The notes under the pieces were generated by a model that worked only from the letters and a program-made list of their open reading frames with translations, searched no databases and was not told the DNA's origin. Positions 5,899-12,926 of a stretch of 22,932 bases of DNA are shown one piece after another; the stretch's first letter is position 1, and every line of letters begins with the position of its first letter. The position numbers were made by a program, and so were the translations under genes. Source of the stretch: a virus. The stretch is from positions 1 to 22,932 of IMG/VR virus record IMGVR_UViG_3300020125_000460. One strand, 5' to 3'.

Positions 5899-6302
5899 TG
5901 GCGGCGCTGTTGGGCTTCGTCATGTTCGCCCAGGCGGTGTGCAGCGGCAGCGATGTGTGCGTCGACGTGCCCGCTGTCGAGACTCCTGCGGTCGACGAGG
6001 CCGCTGTCGACGAAGAGACGCCGGTGGTGGTCGTGCCCGCCTGCGACATGCCGATCTGCGGTGCGCTGGGCGCCCGCCTGTATTGCATCGAAGGCCTCGA
6101 GTCTCGCCACTACGGTGGCGCCGTCAATCCCTACAGCGGTGCGCGGGGGTACCTCCAGTGGATCGGCTCAACGGCAAGAGCCTGGGGCGTGGTCCCAGGC
6201 AACAGGCAGTCCGAATGGTCAACCGCGGCGCGCATGCTGGCTACCAGCGGCGAGGCGTTCTTTCGGTCACAGTGGCCGGTCACCGCGAGACTCTGCCCCT
6301 GA
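5898..6302 (+). CDS. Secreted lysozyme-like transglycosylase (Rpf/SLT type)
   Basis: This 134-residue protein starts with GTG overlapping the previous TAG. A hydrophobic N-terminus (MAALLGFVMFAQAVCSG) may be a signal or anchor, followed by a Val/Asp/Pro-rich linker. Residues 60-134 match a lysozyme-like fold: CIEGLESRHYGGAVNPYSGA then RGYLQW, with E68 as the likely catalytic acid, and a closing segment FFRSQWPVTARLC. C63 and C133 are placed as in the disulfide of resuscitation-promoting-factor-like domains. It would cleave peptidoglycan. Its location in the early small-gene operon, next to a one-helix membrane protein, rather than with tail genes, is unusual: lysis or lysogeny-related wall remodelling are both possible. 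Confidence 0.7.
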   Translation: MAALLGFVMFAQAVCSGSDVCVDVPAVETPAVDEAAVDEETPVVVVPACDMPICGALGARLYCIEGLESRHYGGAVNPYSGARGYLQWIGSTARAWGVVPGNRQSEWSTAARMLATSGEAFFRSQWPVTARLCP

Positions 6303-6307
6303 GCGGT

Positions 6308-6433
6308 GTGTATTTGTATGACGAAAACCGCGCCTTCTGGCGAGGGGTGACCGTGGCGCTGGCGCTGACGCTGCTGATGGCCATCATCGTCGGCCTGGTG
6401 GTGCTGATCGTGTGGGGTCTGCGTCAACCATGA
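6308..6433 (+). CDS. 41-aa single-helix membrane protein
   Basis: A GTG at 6308, 5 nt after the transglycosylase stop, opens a 41-residue frame: a polar start (VYLYDENRAFWRG), one hydrophobic helix of about 23 residues (residues 14-36) and a short WGLRQP end. Its stop overlaps the next ATG as ATGA. One-helix proteins next to a wall hydrolase are sometimes holins or spanin-like, but one helix and position alone do not prove this. The ribosome site is weak. Confidence 0.6.
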   Translation: MYLYDENRAFWRGVTVALALTLLMAIIVGLVVLIVWGLRQP

Positions 6434-6597
6434 CCCTGTCACTGTCGTTCACGTTGCTACTGAAGATTGCCGAGAAGGCCGCTGCCATGCGCGTGGCGCA
6501 GAGGCGGTACTTCAAGGAGCGGACGCAATCCGCGCTGGCTGAATCGAAGCGGCTCGAGCGCGAACTTGATGCGCTGCTCATGGAGCTGGAGCCGTGA
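6430..6597 (+). CDS. 55-aa coiled-coil protein
   Basis: ATG 6430 overlaps the previous stop (ATGA) and its own stop overlaps the next GTG (GTGA), which supports this start over an upstream in-frame one at 6412. The product MTLSLSFTLLLKIAEKAAAM is followed by a highly charged helix (ERTQSALAESKRLERELDAL) predicted to form a coiled coil. The first 13 residues are hydrophobic, so it may touch the membrane together with its neighbour. Function unknown. Confidence 0.6.
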   Translation: MTLSLSFTLLLKIAEKAAAMRVAQRRYFKERTQSALAESKRLERELDALLMELEP

Positions 6598-6800
6598 GCC
6601 GCTTCCTGCTCGTGGAGCTCGAGGAGGACCTGGCCAAGCACGGCACCACCCACGACACGGCGATGCTCGGCTGCAAGTACGTGCCAGGCGTCCGCTCGGT
6701 GACCGACGTGTCGGCGATCAGCCGCGAAACCCTGGATGACTGGCTGCTGCCAGCAGACCAGGCGATGCCGCGCAAGACGCGGCGAAAGCTCGGGGTCTGA
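6594..6800 (+). CDS. Hypothetical 68-aa protein
   Basis: It starts with GTG in a GTGA overlap and ends in a TGATG overlap with the next gene. The sequence MSRFLLVELEEDLAKHGTTH has a leading beta strand, and the rest includes SAISRETLDDWLLPADQAMP. No family is recognised. The operon context (small, coupled genes) supports expression. Confidence 0.65.
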   Translation: MSRFLLVELEEDLAKHGTTHDTAMLGCKYVPGVRSVTDVSAISRETLDDWLLPADQAMPRKTRRKLGV

Positions 6801-7048
6801 TGGCTGGCGGCGGCGACCGGCGGGCCTGGGTGATCGTCTCGCGTACCGAGGCGCTGGCGCTGCTGGATGCCGCGAGTGGGATCACCAGCGACAAATGGTC
6901 CGCGGCGCTGGGCAGGGCTGTACGCGTCATCGAAAACCAGCTCGGCTGGATCGAGGACGGCAGCGCGCTGCCGACACGCCATTCGGTCATCAGCGAAGCC
7001 CTCAGACGTGAGCGAGAGGAGGTACAGCCAGACGTCCAGAGCGCCTAG
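6800..7048 (+). CDS. Hypothetical 82-aa protein
   Basis: The ATG at 6800 overlaps the previous TGA by one base. The protein has an AWVIVSRTEALALLDAASGI segment and a helical C-terminal half ending in acidic and basic residues (EALRREREEVQPDVQSA). It is the last gene before a strong terminator, so it closes the operon that starts at 5386. No function can be assigned. Confidence 0.65.
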   Translation: MAGGGDRRAWVIVSRTEALALLDAASGITSDKWSAALGRAVRVIENQLGWIEDGSALPTRHSVISEALRREREEVQPDVQSA

Positions 7049-7061
7049 CTCTGTATGCACG

Positions 7062-7090
7062 CGGCACCCCACTGGGGTGCCGTCTTTTTG
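7062..7090 (+). terminator. Strong intrinsic terminator
   Basis: CGGCACCCC (7062-7070) and GGGGTGCCG (7074-7082) form a perfect 9-bp stem with a 3-nt loop, followed by TCTTTTTG. It separates the small-gene operon from the replication operon. No obvious new promoter lies in the 30 nt that follow, so partial read-through or antitermination may feed the next operon. Confidence 0.9.
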
Positions 7091-7120
7091 TCCGCCCTAC
7101 ACACACACCAGAGGTGCTGT

Positions 7121-8284
7121 ATGCGAGTTCTAGAGGCACCGGCGGCATCCCAGACCTATCCCGCGGAGGTGGTTCGCGGGACGTTCTTCGAGCACGACGT
7201 GCCGCTTTCAAAGATGTTCGTTCACTTCCGAACTGAGTCAGGCGGCTACGCCCGACCACTGCGCCCGTGGCGCGTCAACAAGCTGATGTCGGAGTTCGAC
7301 CGTCAAGCGCTCGGCGTCATCTTGCTGTCGATGCGCAATGACGGGACGTTTGCCGTGATAGACGGCCAGCATCGCAAGGACGCCGCGGAGCGTATGGGCC
7401 TGACGGCCATGGACGCCCTGGTCTTCATCGATCTGAGCCTGGAGGACGAGGCGCGCCTGTACCGCAAGTTCGGCGACTACCTGAAGCAAACTCCGTTCGA
7501 CCGCTACCACGCCGGTGTCGCCGAGCGGTTGCCTGAGTATCTCGGCATCCAGCGTGTGCTCCACGAGCTGGGCCTGCACGTGCCGCACATCGCGGGCGGC
7601 GGCCTGCACGGGGTGGACGCTGTGGACGCGCTGGTCAAGGTGGCCACCACGTACCGCCTCGAGGGCCTGAACAACGCGCTGCGCCTGCTGTTCGACGCCT
7701 GGGACGGCGAGCCGCGGGTGTACCGCAGCCTGACCATCATCGGCACGGCCATGTTCCTGGCGCGCTTCCAGGACCATCCGTCCTTCAACCGCAAGCGCCT
7801 GATCACGCGCATGAAGCGGGAAGGCCTGAGCAAGGTTGAGCGCCAGGCGTTCGTCATCCGCGACGCCAACCTGGCACCCAACCCGAACTCCGGCTGGGGC
7901 CAGGCGCTGCTGCAGCTGCACGACAAGGGCCAGCCGCCGGGCAACGAACTCGGCGAGTGGCCAAAGCGGCACCTGTCCGAGGTGGTCGTCGCGAAGATGG
8001 CCGCGACCATGCGCAAGACCATCGCGGCCATGACGCCCGAGCAGCGCTCGGCGATGGCGTACAAGGCCAACGCGGCACTCACGCCTGAGCAGCGCAGCGA
8101 GCGGTCGGTCAAGGCCAATGAGACGCGGCGGAATGGATCGGGCGCAGTGAATCCCCGCATGGTGAAGTGCCGCATCTGCCGCGCCGGCGTCGGGCAGACG
8201 TGCATCACTGACGCCGGCCGCCGCGCCAAGGCTTCGCATCGGGTTCGGTACGAAGATGCGCTGGCCGGTGGCGGCGCGCACTAG
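7121..8284 (+). CDS. ParB-like (DGxHR) protein with C-terminal zinc motif
   Basis: ATG 7121 has AGAGGTG 7 nt upstream; a frame back to 7055 would translate the terminator and is rejected. The 387-residue product carries GYARPL (42-47) and FAVIDGQHR (77-85), the ParB/Srx-like DGxHR signature, and LYRKFGDYLKQTPFDRYH as in the paralogue at 817-1839. Near the C-terminus are two TPEQRS repeats (residues about 307-338) that resemble NUMOD3-type DNA-binding repeats, then CRICRAGVGQTCITDAGRRA with a following SHRVR, a small zinc motif common in actinobacterial phage proteins. It is probably DNA-binding. As first gene of the replication operon it may help initiation, partition or nucleolytic processing; the activity itself is not known. 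Confidence 0.8.
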   Translation: MRVLEAPAASQTYPAEVVRGTFFEHDVPLSKMFVHFRTESGGYARPLRPWRVNKLMSEFDRQALGVILLSMRNDGTFAVIDGQHRKDAAERMGLTAMDALVFIDLSLEDEARLYRKFGDYLKQTPFDRYHAGVAERLPEYLGIQRVLHELGLHVPHIAGGGLHGVDAVDALVKVATTYRLEGLNNALRLLFDAWDGEPRVYRSLTIIGTAMFLARFQDHPSFNRKRLITRMKREGLSKVERQAFVIRDANLAPNPNSGWGQALLQLHDKGQPPGNELGEWPKRHLSEVVVAKMAATMRKTIAAMTPEQRSAMAYKANAALTPEQRSERSVKANETRRNGSGAVNPRMVKCRICRAGVGQTCITDAGRRAKASHRVRYEDALAGGGAH

Positions 8285-8627
8285 GTGGGGCGAAACAGAG
8301 GACAGCTTTGAAGTCGCGGTCATGCACCTGGCGCGCATGTATGGCTGGTGCGGATTCCACATTCGCTTCAGCCAGGCATCGACGCGCGGCGTGCACACCT
8401 ATCGCCGCGACGGGCACATGGACGGATGGGGCTGGCCGGACTGGGTTTTTGTCAAGGCTGGCCAGTCGCCGAAGTATCGGGAACTCAAGACGGACATTGG
8501 CCGCCAGAGTCCGCACCAGAAGCACTGGGAGCGCCATCTGCGCGCTGCTGGCGCTGACGTCGGTGTGTGGCGGCCCAGGGATATCGAACGGATCGCAGCC
8601 GAGTTTAGTGGCCGCCTCGCGCCATAG
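8256..8627 (+). CDS. VRR-NUC domain nuclease
   Basis: The 123-residue protein overlaps the previous gene by 29 nt. It shows the VRR-NUC pattern: an early glutamate (ETEDSFEVAVMHLA), a GW.GFHIRFSQ strand, WGWPDWVFV with D62, YRELKTD with E76 and K78, Q88 in SPHQKHWERHL and a closing VWRPRD. This fits the PD-(D/E)xK nuclease fold, so metal-dependent cleavage of branched DNA is the likely role, as in phage Holliday-junction or flap processing. The start is ATG 8256 or the in-frame GTG 8268; neither has a strong ribosome site, so coupling with the upstream gene is likely. Confidence 0.85.
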   Translation: MRWPVAARTRWGETEDSFEVAVMHLARMYGWCGFHIRFSQASTRGVHTYRRDGHMDGWGWPDWVFVKAGQSPKYRELKTDIGRQSPHQKHWERHLRAAGADVGVWRPRDIERIAAEFSGRLAP

Positions 8628-8649
8628 CGATGCAGGAGAACGAGAACGG

Positions 8650-9066
8650 ATGTCTATGAATGATCTGCGCACGGCCCTGGCCGAGGACGACGGCAGCCTG
8701 CCTGAGCGCTGGAACCCCGACGACGAGCCCGGCACCACGCTGATCGGGATCTACCAGCGCACCGAGACCATTTTCACCTCGATGGGCGAGGCCGAGCTGG
8801 CCGTCATCGAGGACGTCGACGACGGCACTGTGTACGGCGTGCTGCTCGGCAGGAGCGTGCTGAAGAAGCGCTTCGAAACGCTCGAGCCGCAGCCTGGCGA
8901 CACCATCGGCCTGAAGTACATCGGCATGGTCACGCCCAAGGGCAAGGACAGCCGTCCGTACCACAACTACGTGATGAAGGTGATGCGCGGCGGTGCTCCG
9001 GTTGCCGCTGCTGAACCGCGAGGTGGTCCTGCTGACGATGACGACGACGGAACACTACCTTTCTGA
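8650..9066 (+). CDS. OB-fold protein with SSB-like acidic tip
   Basis: The start is ATG 8650 (MSMNDLRTALAEDDGSLPER), 22 nt after the nuclease stop, with AGGAGAACGAG just upstream. The 138-residue protein has a beta-rich middle (GTTLIGIYQRTETIFTSMGE to GDTIGLKYIGMVTPKG), the pattern of an OB fold, and ends DDDDDGTLPF. That last segment resembles the acidic tip of bacterial single-strand-binding proteins (DDDIPF), which recruits replication partners. It is therefore a likely single-strand-binding or primase-associated protein. It lies between the nuclease and a second OB-fold gene with which it overlaps by 29 nt. Confidence 0.7.
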   Translation: MSMNDLRTALAEDDGSLPERWNPDDEPGTTLIGIYQRTETIFTSMGEAELAVIEDVDDGTVYGVLLGRSVLKKRFETLEPQPGDTIGLKYIGMVTPKGKDSRPYHNYVMKVMRGGAPVAAAEPRGGPADDDDDGTLPF

Positions 9067-9520
9067 CGGCGGCATCCAGGGCATCCACGCCCAGATGCGC
9101 CTGATCGTCAGCCACGAAGCCGCGCAGCGCTTCGATGCCGATGGCCGCGAGACTCTCGAGTTTCGCGGCCACGTCGTCGATGACGGCGGCGCCCATCCGC
9201 AGGTCGTCGTCCGCTTCCGTGGTCGCCAGCAGGACGAGCTGTATCGCTGGGCTCAGCCCGGCAAGCACGTCCTGGTGTATGGCGCCCTGGAGCTGAAGCA
9301 GTGGACGACGGCCGACGGCAAGCAGCACGCCGCGTACCTGGTGAACGCCGAGAACGTCCATCCGCTGCGCCAGCCGAACATCAATCCGAGCCACTCTGGC
9401 GTGTACGCCGCGCTGGGCAAGACCGTGCGTAATCCCGCGGCGCCGCCTCGAGGAGGCAGGCTGACCAAGGCGCAGCGGGCAGAGCAGATGCGGCTGCTCA
9501 TGGAGACCAGTAATGCTTGA
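9038..9520 (+). CDS. Single-strand-binding-like protein (second OB fold)
   Basis: The 160-residue protein starts MTTTEHYLSDGGIQGIHAQM at ATG 9038, inside the end of the previous gene. Residues 38-112 match the SSB layout: LEFRGHVVDD strand, VVVRFRGRQ, then GKHVLVYGALELKQWTTADG and a final VNAENVHPL strand. The kG..V.v.G.l....w...DG segment is typical of SSB and PriB. Unlike its neighbour it lacks an acidic C-terminal tip, ending LLMETSNA. The two adjacent genes thus could divide DNA binding and partner binding between them; that division is inference. Confidence 0.72.
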   Translation: MTTTEHYLSDGGIQGIHAQMRLIVSHEAAQRFDADGRETLEFRGHVVDDGGAHPQVVVRFRGRQQDELYRWAQPGKHVLVYGALELKQWTTADGKQHAAYLVNAENVHPLRQPNINPSHSGVYAALGKTVRNPAAPPRGGRLTKAQRAEQMRLLMETSNA

Positions 9521-9761
9521 GTATGGGTTGACCTTGAGGTCCGCCATTCAGTCGGCGCAGCAAATTCGGCAGTGGACCAGTGACCCGCGAGCACGCGCGG
9601 AAGCGGTGCGGCTGATCAGGGTGCTTGAGGTATGCGCGGATGAGCAGGCCGGGGAGCGCCTCAATCGCTGTGAAATCTGTGGTTGCAGATTGCCGCCTAT
9701 GCGGTATCGAGCAAGCAAGAATGAGCGGTGTGTCTGCTGCCAGCAGGTGGGGCCGTTTTGA
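9513..9761 (+). CDS. TraR/DksA-like zinc-finger protein
   Basis: This 82-residue protein has a helical N-terminus and a C4 zinc module, RCEICGCRLPPMRYRAS then ERCVCC (C53, C56, C73, C76). The spacing and the CG..lP..R element are typical of the DksA/TraR zinc finger. Phage and plasmid TraR proteins of this length bind RNA polymerase through the secondary channel. The characteristic acidic tip residues of TraR are not evident in the N-terminal half, so a different use of the zinc module is possible. The gene overlaps its upstream neighbour by 8 nt and its downstream neighbour by 1 nt (TGATG). Confidence 0.6.
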   Translation: MLEYGLTLRSAIQSAQQIRQWTSDPRARAEAVRLIRVLEVCADEQAGERLNRCEICGCRLPPMRYRASKNERCVCCQQVGPF

Positions 9762-12001
9762 TGGCTGGCCCCGAATTGACTTACGTCTATGTTGATACTG
9801 CCCTCGGCGCGCTGAATTATCGCAACCACCCGCGCCACTACAAGAAGCTCGGCGGTGACAGTCACGGCCCTGAGCGCTACATCAGTCATCGTCGCGCAAC
9901 CGTTGACCTGGTGGAGTGGACGCGTGCCCACGTCAACGCCAATGGCAATGGCACCGTTGAGGGGTATGACGGGCTGGTCTGGGATGCCAGCCTGCCGTTC
10001 GACTTCGACGATAAGCAGGATCCTGCTCGCGCCCTGGTATGGGTGCGCCAATTCCTGGATTGGCTCGAGTACAACGAGGTGCCCCTGGATGCGCTGCGTG
10101 TGTCTTTCAGCGGGGCCAAGGGCTTTCATCTAGAGATTCCGCACACACTGTTCGGCGGCTTCGAGCCCAGTGACCAACTCCACATTTACGAGAAAGCCGC
10201 CGCCACGGAGCTGATGCGCGGCATTCCGTTCGATACTTCGGTCTACGACAAGCTCAGACTGTGGCGACTGGATAACAGCTTCAACAAGAAGGGGCAGCGC
10301 TACAAGATCCGGCTCAGTATCCACGAAGTGCGCACCCTGGGTATGGCGGACATCCTGGAGTTGGCGAAGTCACCCAGGCCCAGGGAGTCGCTCCCCCCGG
10401 TGGAAGAGGATGACGGCTGGAATCCTAACGAGTATTTGGTCGGTGTCTGGCAACGGGCACAGGGTGTACAGGCGGCCATAAATGCGGTCGCTGACACGCC
10501 AACCTGGTCGGACGAAGAGCATAGCCGGGTCTTCCTGGCCAGCATCCAGGCCGCCATCGCCGCGAGTTGGCCGCACAACGATCCCAGGGTCAGCCGCCAC
10601 ACCGACTACCTGTTGCCGCTGAGCGGGTATCTGGCCAGGCACATGCCCGCGGCGGCCGTCAGTATGGTGCTGAAGGAAGCCGCGCGCTGGGCAGGCGATG
10701 CAAGCTTCCTGGAGGACCGTACGCGGCATTGGGAGGACGAGATCGACCGATTGGCTGAAGATTCAGCCAGACGGATCGCTACCGGCCAGCCATGCGCTGG
10801 GCTGCCGACGGTGGTCAAGCACTGGCCGGAGCTAGCTGAGGTGCTGTCGACCAGCTTTGTTGATAGCGCCAGTACGCCGAAGCCAGGCAGCGCCGCGAAG
10901 GTGAAGGGCTTCACCCTGACCGGCCTGGCCGGTGCACTGGAGGAGCCGCCTGAGGTGACCGCATACGTCGTGGACGGCATGTTCCCGGTAGGCGGCGTGT
11001 CGCTGATCGGTGCGAAGCCCAAGGTCGGCAAGAGCGTCCTGGCGCGCAACCTGGCCATGAGCGTGGCGCGCGGCGAGCCGTTCCTGGATCGAGCGTGCAT
11101 TCAGGGCACAGTGATTGTTTTGGCGCTCGAGGAGAAGCGTGCCGAAGTCATCAACCATTTCCGCATCATGGGCGGCCTGGATGAGCCGGTCCACCTGCAC
11201 ACTGGCGCGGCGCCCGACAGCACCAAAGAGGGGCTGGCAGCACTGGCCAACATCATTGCGATGTACCAGCCGGTGCTGGTCGTGGTGGATCCCGTGTTCA
11301 AGCTGGTGCGCGTCAAGGACTCGAGCGACTACGCAGAGCTGACGCACGCACTTGAGCCGGTGATCGAGCTGGCGCGTCAGACTGGCTGCCACATCGCAGT
11401 GACGCACCACCTCGGCAAGATGGTCCGCGAGGGCGGCGACGACGTTCTGGGCAGCACAGCGATCTTCGGTGCCGTCGACACGCTGGTGCTCATGCGGCGC
11501 ATGAAAGATCAGCGGCGCACCTTCGAGACGATCCAGCGTTACGGCAAGGACATCAGCGAAACCGTCGTGCCCCTGGACGAGGCCAGCGGCACCATCAGCC
11601 TTGGCGCGGCGGTGTCCGACCTGAAGATGACCGAAGCGAGGGCCAAGGTGTTGGAGGTGATCCAGAAATTTGCGGACGACTACTGGGGCGATACGTCAAC
11701 GATTGTCGAGGCGGCTGAATTGCAGCGACAGCTCGCCTTGAAGGCGCTCAACGACCTGCTCAAAGAGGGTGTTATTGAGGTCCGCGGCAGCGGGGTACGG
11801 AATGATCCGAAGCGTTACCGTCTGGCTCGCGTTCCGGACGGTTTTGAGATTGGAGAGATTCGGTTTTCGGTTCCCACCTATATAGCCGGAACCGAAAACC
11901 GAATTGTTTGCACCCAATGTCAGACCCGCGAGTTGCTGTCCCATGAGGTTGACCGCGGGGTCTGTATGGTGTGCGCCAACAAGGCGGCAGGCTTGTGGTG
12001 A
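9761..12001 (+). CDS. Primase-helicase replication protein (AEP primase + RepA-like ATPase)
   Basis: The 746-residue protein starts at ATG 9761 in a TGATG overlap. The N-terminal third resembles an archaeo-eukaryotic-type primase: LPFDFDD (metal-binding acids, 78-84), SGAKGFHLEI (117-126) and RLDNSFNKKGQRYKI (169-183). A linker is followed by a RecA/RepA-like helicase ATPase: Walker A GAKPKVGKS (417-425), LALEEKRAEV (454-463), Walker B LVVVD (506-510) and VTHHLGK (547-553). The C-terminus has a winged-helix-like region (625-690) and a C4 zinc motif (C717, C720, C735, C738). It should prime and unwind phage DNA. A perfect 17-bp inverted repeat lies in the DNA encoding residues 700-715, between the last two domains. 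It is the central gene of the replication operon. Confidence 0.88.
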   Translation: MAGPELTYVYVDTALGALNYRNHPRHYKKLGGDSHGPERYISHRRATVDLVEWTRAHVNANGNGTVEGYDGLVWDASLPFDFDDKQDPARALVWVRQFLDWLEYNEVPLDALRVSFSGAKGFHLEIPHTLFGGFEPSDQLHIYEKAAATELMRGIPFDTSVYDKLRLWRLDNSFNKKGQRYKIRLSIHEVRTLGMADILELAKSPRPRESLPPVEEDDGWNPNEYLVGVWQRAQGVQAAINAVADTPTWSDEEHSRVFLASIQAAIAASWPHNDPRVSRHTDYLLPLSGYLARHMPAAAVSMVLKEAARWAGDASFLEDRTRHWEDEIDRLAEDSARRIATGQPCAGLPTVVKHWPELAEVLSTSFVDSASTPKPGSAAKVKGFTLTGLAGALEEPPEVTAYVVDGMFPVGGVSLIGAKPKVGKSVLARNLAMSVARGEPFLDRACIQGTVIVLALEEKRAEVINHFRIMGGLDEPVHLHTGAAPDSTKEGLAALANIIAMYQPVLVVVDPVFKLVRVKDSSDYAELTHALEPVIELARQTGCHIAVTHHLGKMVREGGDDVLGSTAIFGAVDTLVLMRRMKDQRRTFETIQRYGKDISETVVPLDEASGTISLGAAVSDLKMTEARAKVLEVIQKFADDYWGDTSTIVEAAELQRQLALKALNDLLKEGVIEVRGSGVRNDPKRYRLARVPDGFEIGEIRFSVPTYIAGTENRIVCTQCQTRELLSHEVDRGVCMVCANKAAGLW
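11858..11904. repeat. Perfect 17-bp inverted repeat inside the replication gene
   Basis: ATTCGGTTTTCGGTTCC (11858-11874) and its exact reverse complement (11888-11904) flank 13 AT-rich bases (CACCTATATAGCC). Each arm contains two CGGTT units, so four copies lie in 47 bp, with a further CGGTT at 11839. The region is clearly richer in A+T than its surroundings. It is a candidate replication origin, initiator site or RNA hairpin. Confidence 0.85.
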
Positions 12002-12267
12002 AGCGTGTTGTCAAGCCGCGCTGCCGGTTCGAGTGTCGCTTCATCCAGGTCGGCGACAACCTGTGGCTGTGCCCGCACGCGAGCTTCGGCTCGGCGAGCT
12101 ACCTGAGGGGTGCCGTCGAGGAGGCCAGGGCCATGGTCGAAAGGGCCGGCGGCTACGAGGCCATTGTGCGCAGGCTCCAGGCAGAGGAGGCCAAGCGTAA
12201 GCAGGATCGAGCAGACGCGCTCGAGCAGGGCCGAGCCAACATCGCCAGGTCAGTGAGGTACGACTGA
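11998..12267 (+). CDS. Hypothetical 89-aa protein
   Basis: GTG 11998 overlaps the primase-helicase stop as GTGA; a longer frame back to 11971 would overlap more and is not needed. The N-terminal half is beta-rich with two or three cysteines (RCRFECRFIQVGDNLWLCPH), the C-terminal half is a charged helix (QAEEAKRKQDRADALEQGRA). Its stop is directly followed by the next ATG (12268). No family is recognised; it belongs to the replication operon. Confidence 0.65.
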   Translation: MKRVVKPRCRFECRFIQVGDNLWLCPHASFGSASYLRGAVEEARAMVERAGGYEAIVRRLQAEEAKRKQDRADALEQGRANIARSVRYD

Positions 12268-12597
12268 ATGGACTTGAATTCTGAGACGTTCATGCGCTTC
12301 CTGAACGAGTTCGAGCGCACGACCGATGGCTTCATTCCGACGGTGATGGTCGCGGTCAGGGCCGACGACGATCAGGACGACGCTGAGCGCCTCAAGCTCG
12401 CGGTGCTGGTGTCGATGCCGAGGGCGGTCGACGAGCTGAGCTGCAGTCTGATCCTGATGACAGCGCTCGCCGAGACGCTGAGCAAGGTACCCGCGGGCGA
12501 CAGAACTGAAGTACTGCGCACGCTTCTGGACGTACTCCAGGAGCGCTTCCCGGACCAGTTTGCTTTCACCTATGCCGCGGGCGTCAGCCCGAATTAG
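12268..12597 (+). CDS. Hypothetical 109-aa protein, end of replication operon
   Basis: The ATG follows the previous TGA without a gap. The product begins MDLNSETFMRFLNEFERTTD and has a VMVAVRADDDQDDAERLKLA segment followed by helices. It is acidic, soluble and of unknown function. A hairpin shared with the convergent operon lies 10 nt downstream. Confidence 0.68.
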   Translation: MDLNSETFMRFLNEFERTTDGFIPTVMVAVRADDDQDDAERLKLAVLVSMPRAVDELSCSLILMTALAETLSKVPAGDRTEVLRTLLDVLQERFPDQFAFTYAAGVSPN

Positions 12598-12606
12598 GGA
12601 CAAACA

Positions 12607-12639
12607 CAAACCCCCCGGCGGACGAAACCAGGGGGCTTG
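12607..12639. terminator. Bidirectional terminator between convergent operons
   Basis: CAAACCCCC (12607-12615) pairs with GGGGGCTTG (12631-12639) with one mismatch, extended inward by GG/CC. The leftward tail is TTTGTGTTTG and the rightward tail TTGTTGC, so neither has a pure U-tract. It lies between the rightward replication operon and the leftward operon that ends at 12693. Confidence 0.5.
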
Positions 12640-12692
12640 TTGCACGTGTGGGGCGAACAGCTTGGGGCTGACGGCGCTGCTCGATTCAGAGT

Positions 12693-12926
12693 CTAGCGCC
12701 CAGCGTGGGGGAGGAACAGCGCGACGGCCAGGATGATGACCAGGAAGATCAGCAGACCGAAGATGGCGTCGTGAGTCGTCCACTTCGGCTCGTCGGGGTC
12801 GTCGATGTTGGTGATGCCGATCTTCTTGGGCGCCGGCCGCTTCTGGCGTGCGCGCCGCAGGATCTCCAGGTCTTCGGCGCGGCGAGCTTCCTGCTCGGCC
12901 TCGGACTCTTGACTGTAGGGGTTCAC
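12693..12926 (-). CDS. 77-aa protein with C-terminal membrane anchor
   Basis: GTG 12926 overlaps the stop of the HTH gene as GTGA. The N-terminal 50 residues are charged and soluble (NPYSQESEAEQEARRAEDLE). Residues about 54-73 form one hydrophobic helix (AIFGLLIFLVIILAVALFLP), a tail anchor placing the charged part in the cytoplasm. It is the last gene of the leftward operon. No family is recognised; membrane-linked exclusion or lysis roles are possible but unsupported. Confidence 0.65.
   Translation of the reverse strand: MNPYSQESEAEQEARRAEDLEILRRARQKRPAPKKIGITNIDDPDEPKWTTHDAIFGLLIFLVIILAVALFLPHAGR

Noticed and set aside
7064-7070. GGCACCC resembling the start-associated sequence
   Set aside because: It is the 5' arm of the terminator stem and not adjacent to a start codon.
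7238-8398. 386-codon leftward frame opposite the second ParB-like gene
   Set aside because: Antisense shadow of a convincing gene with a DGxHR motif and ribosome site.
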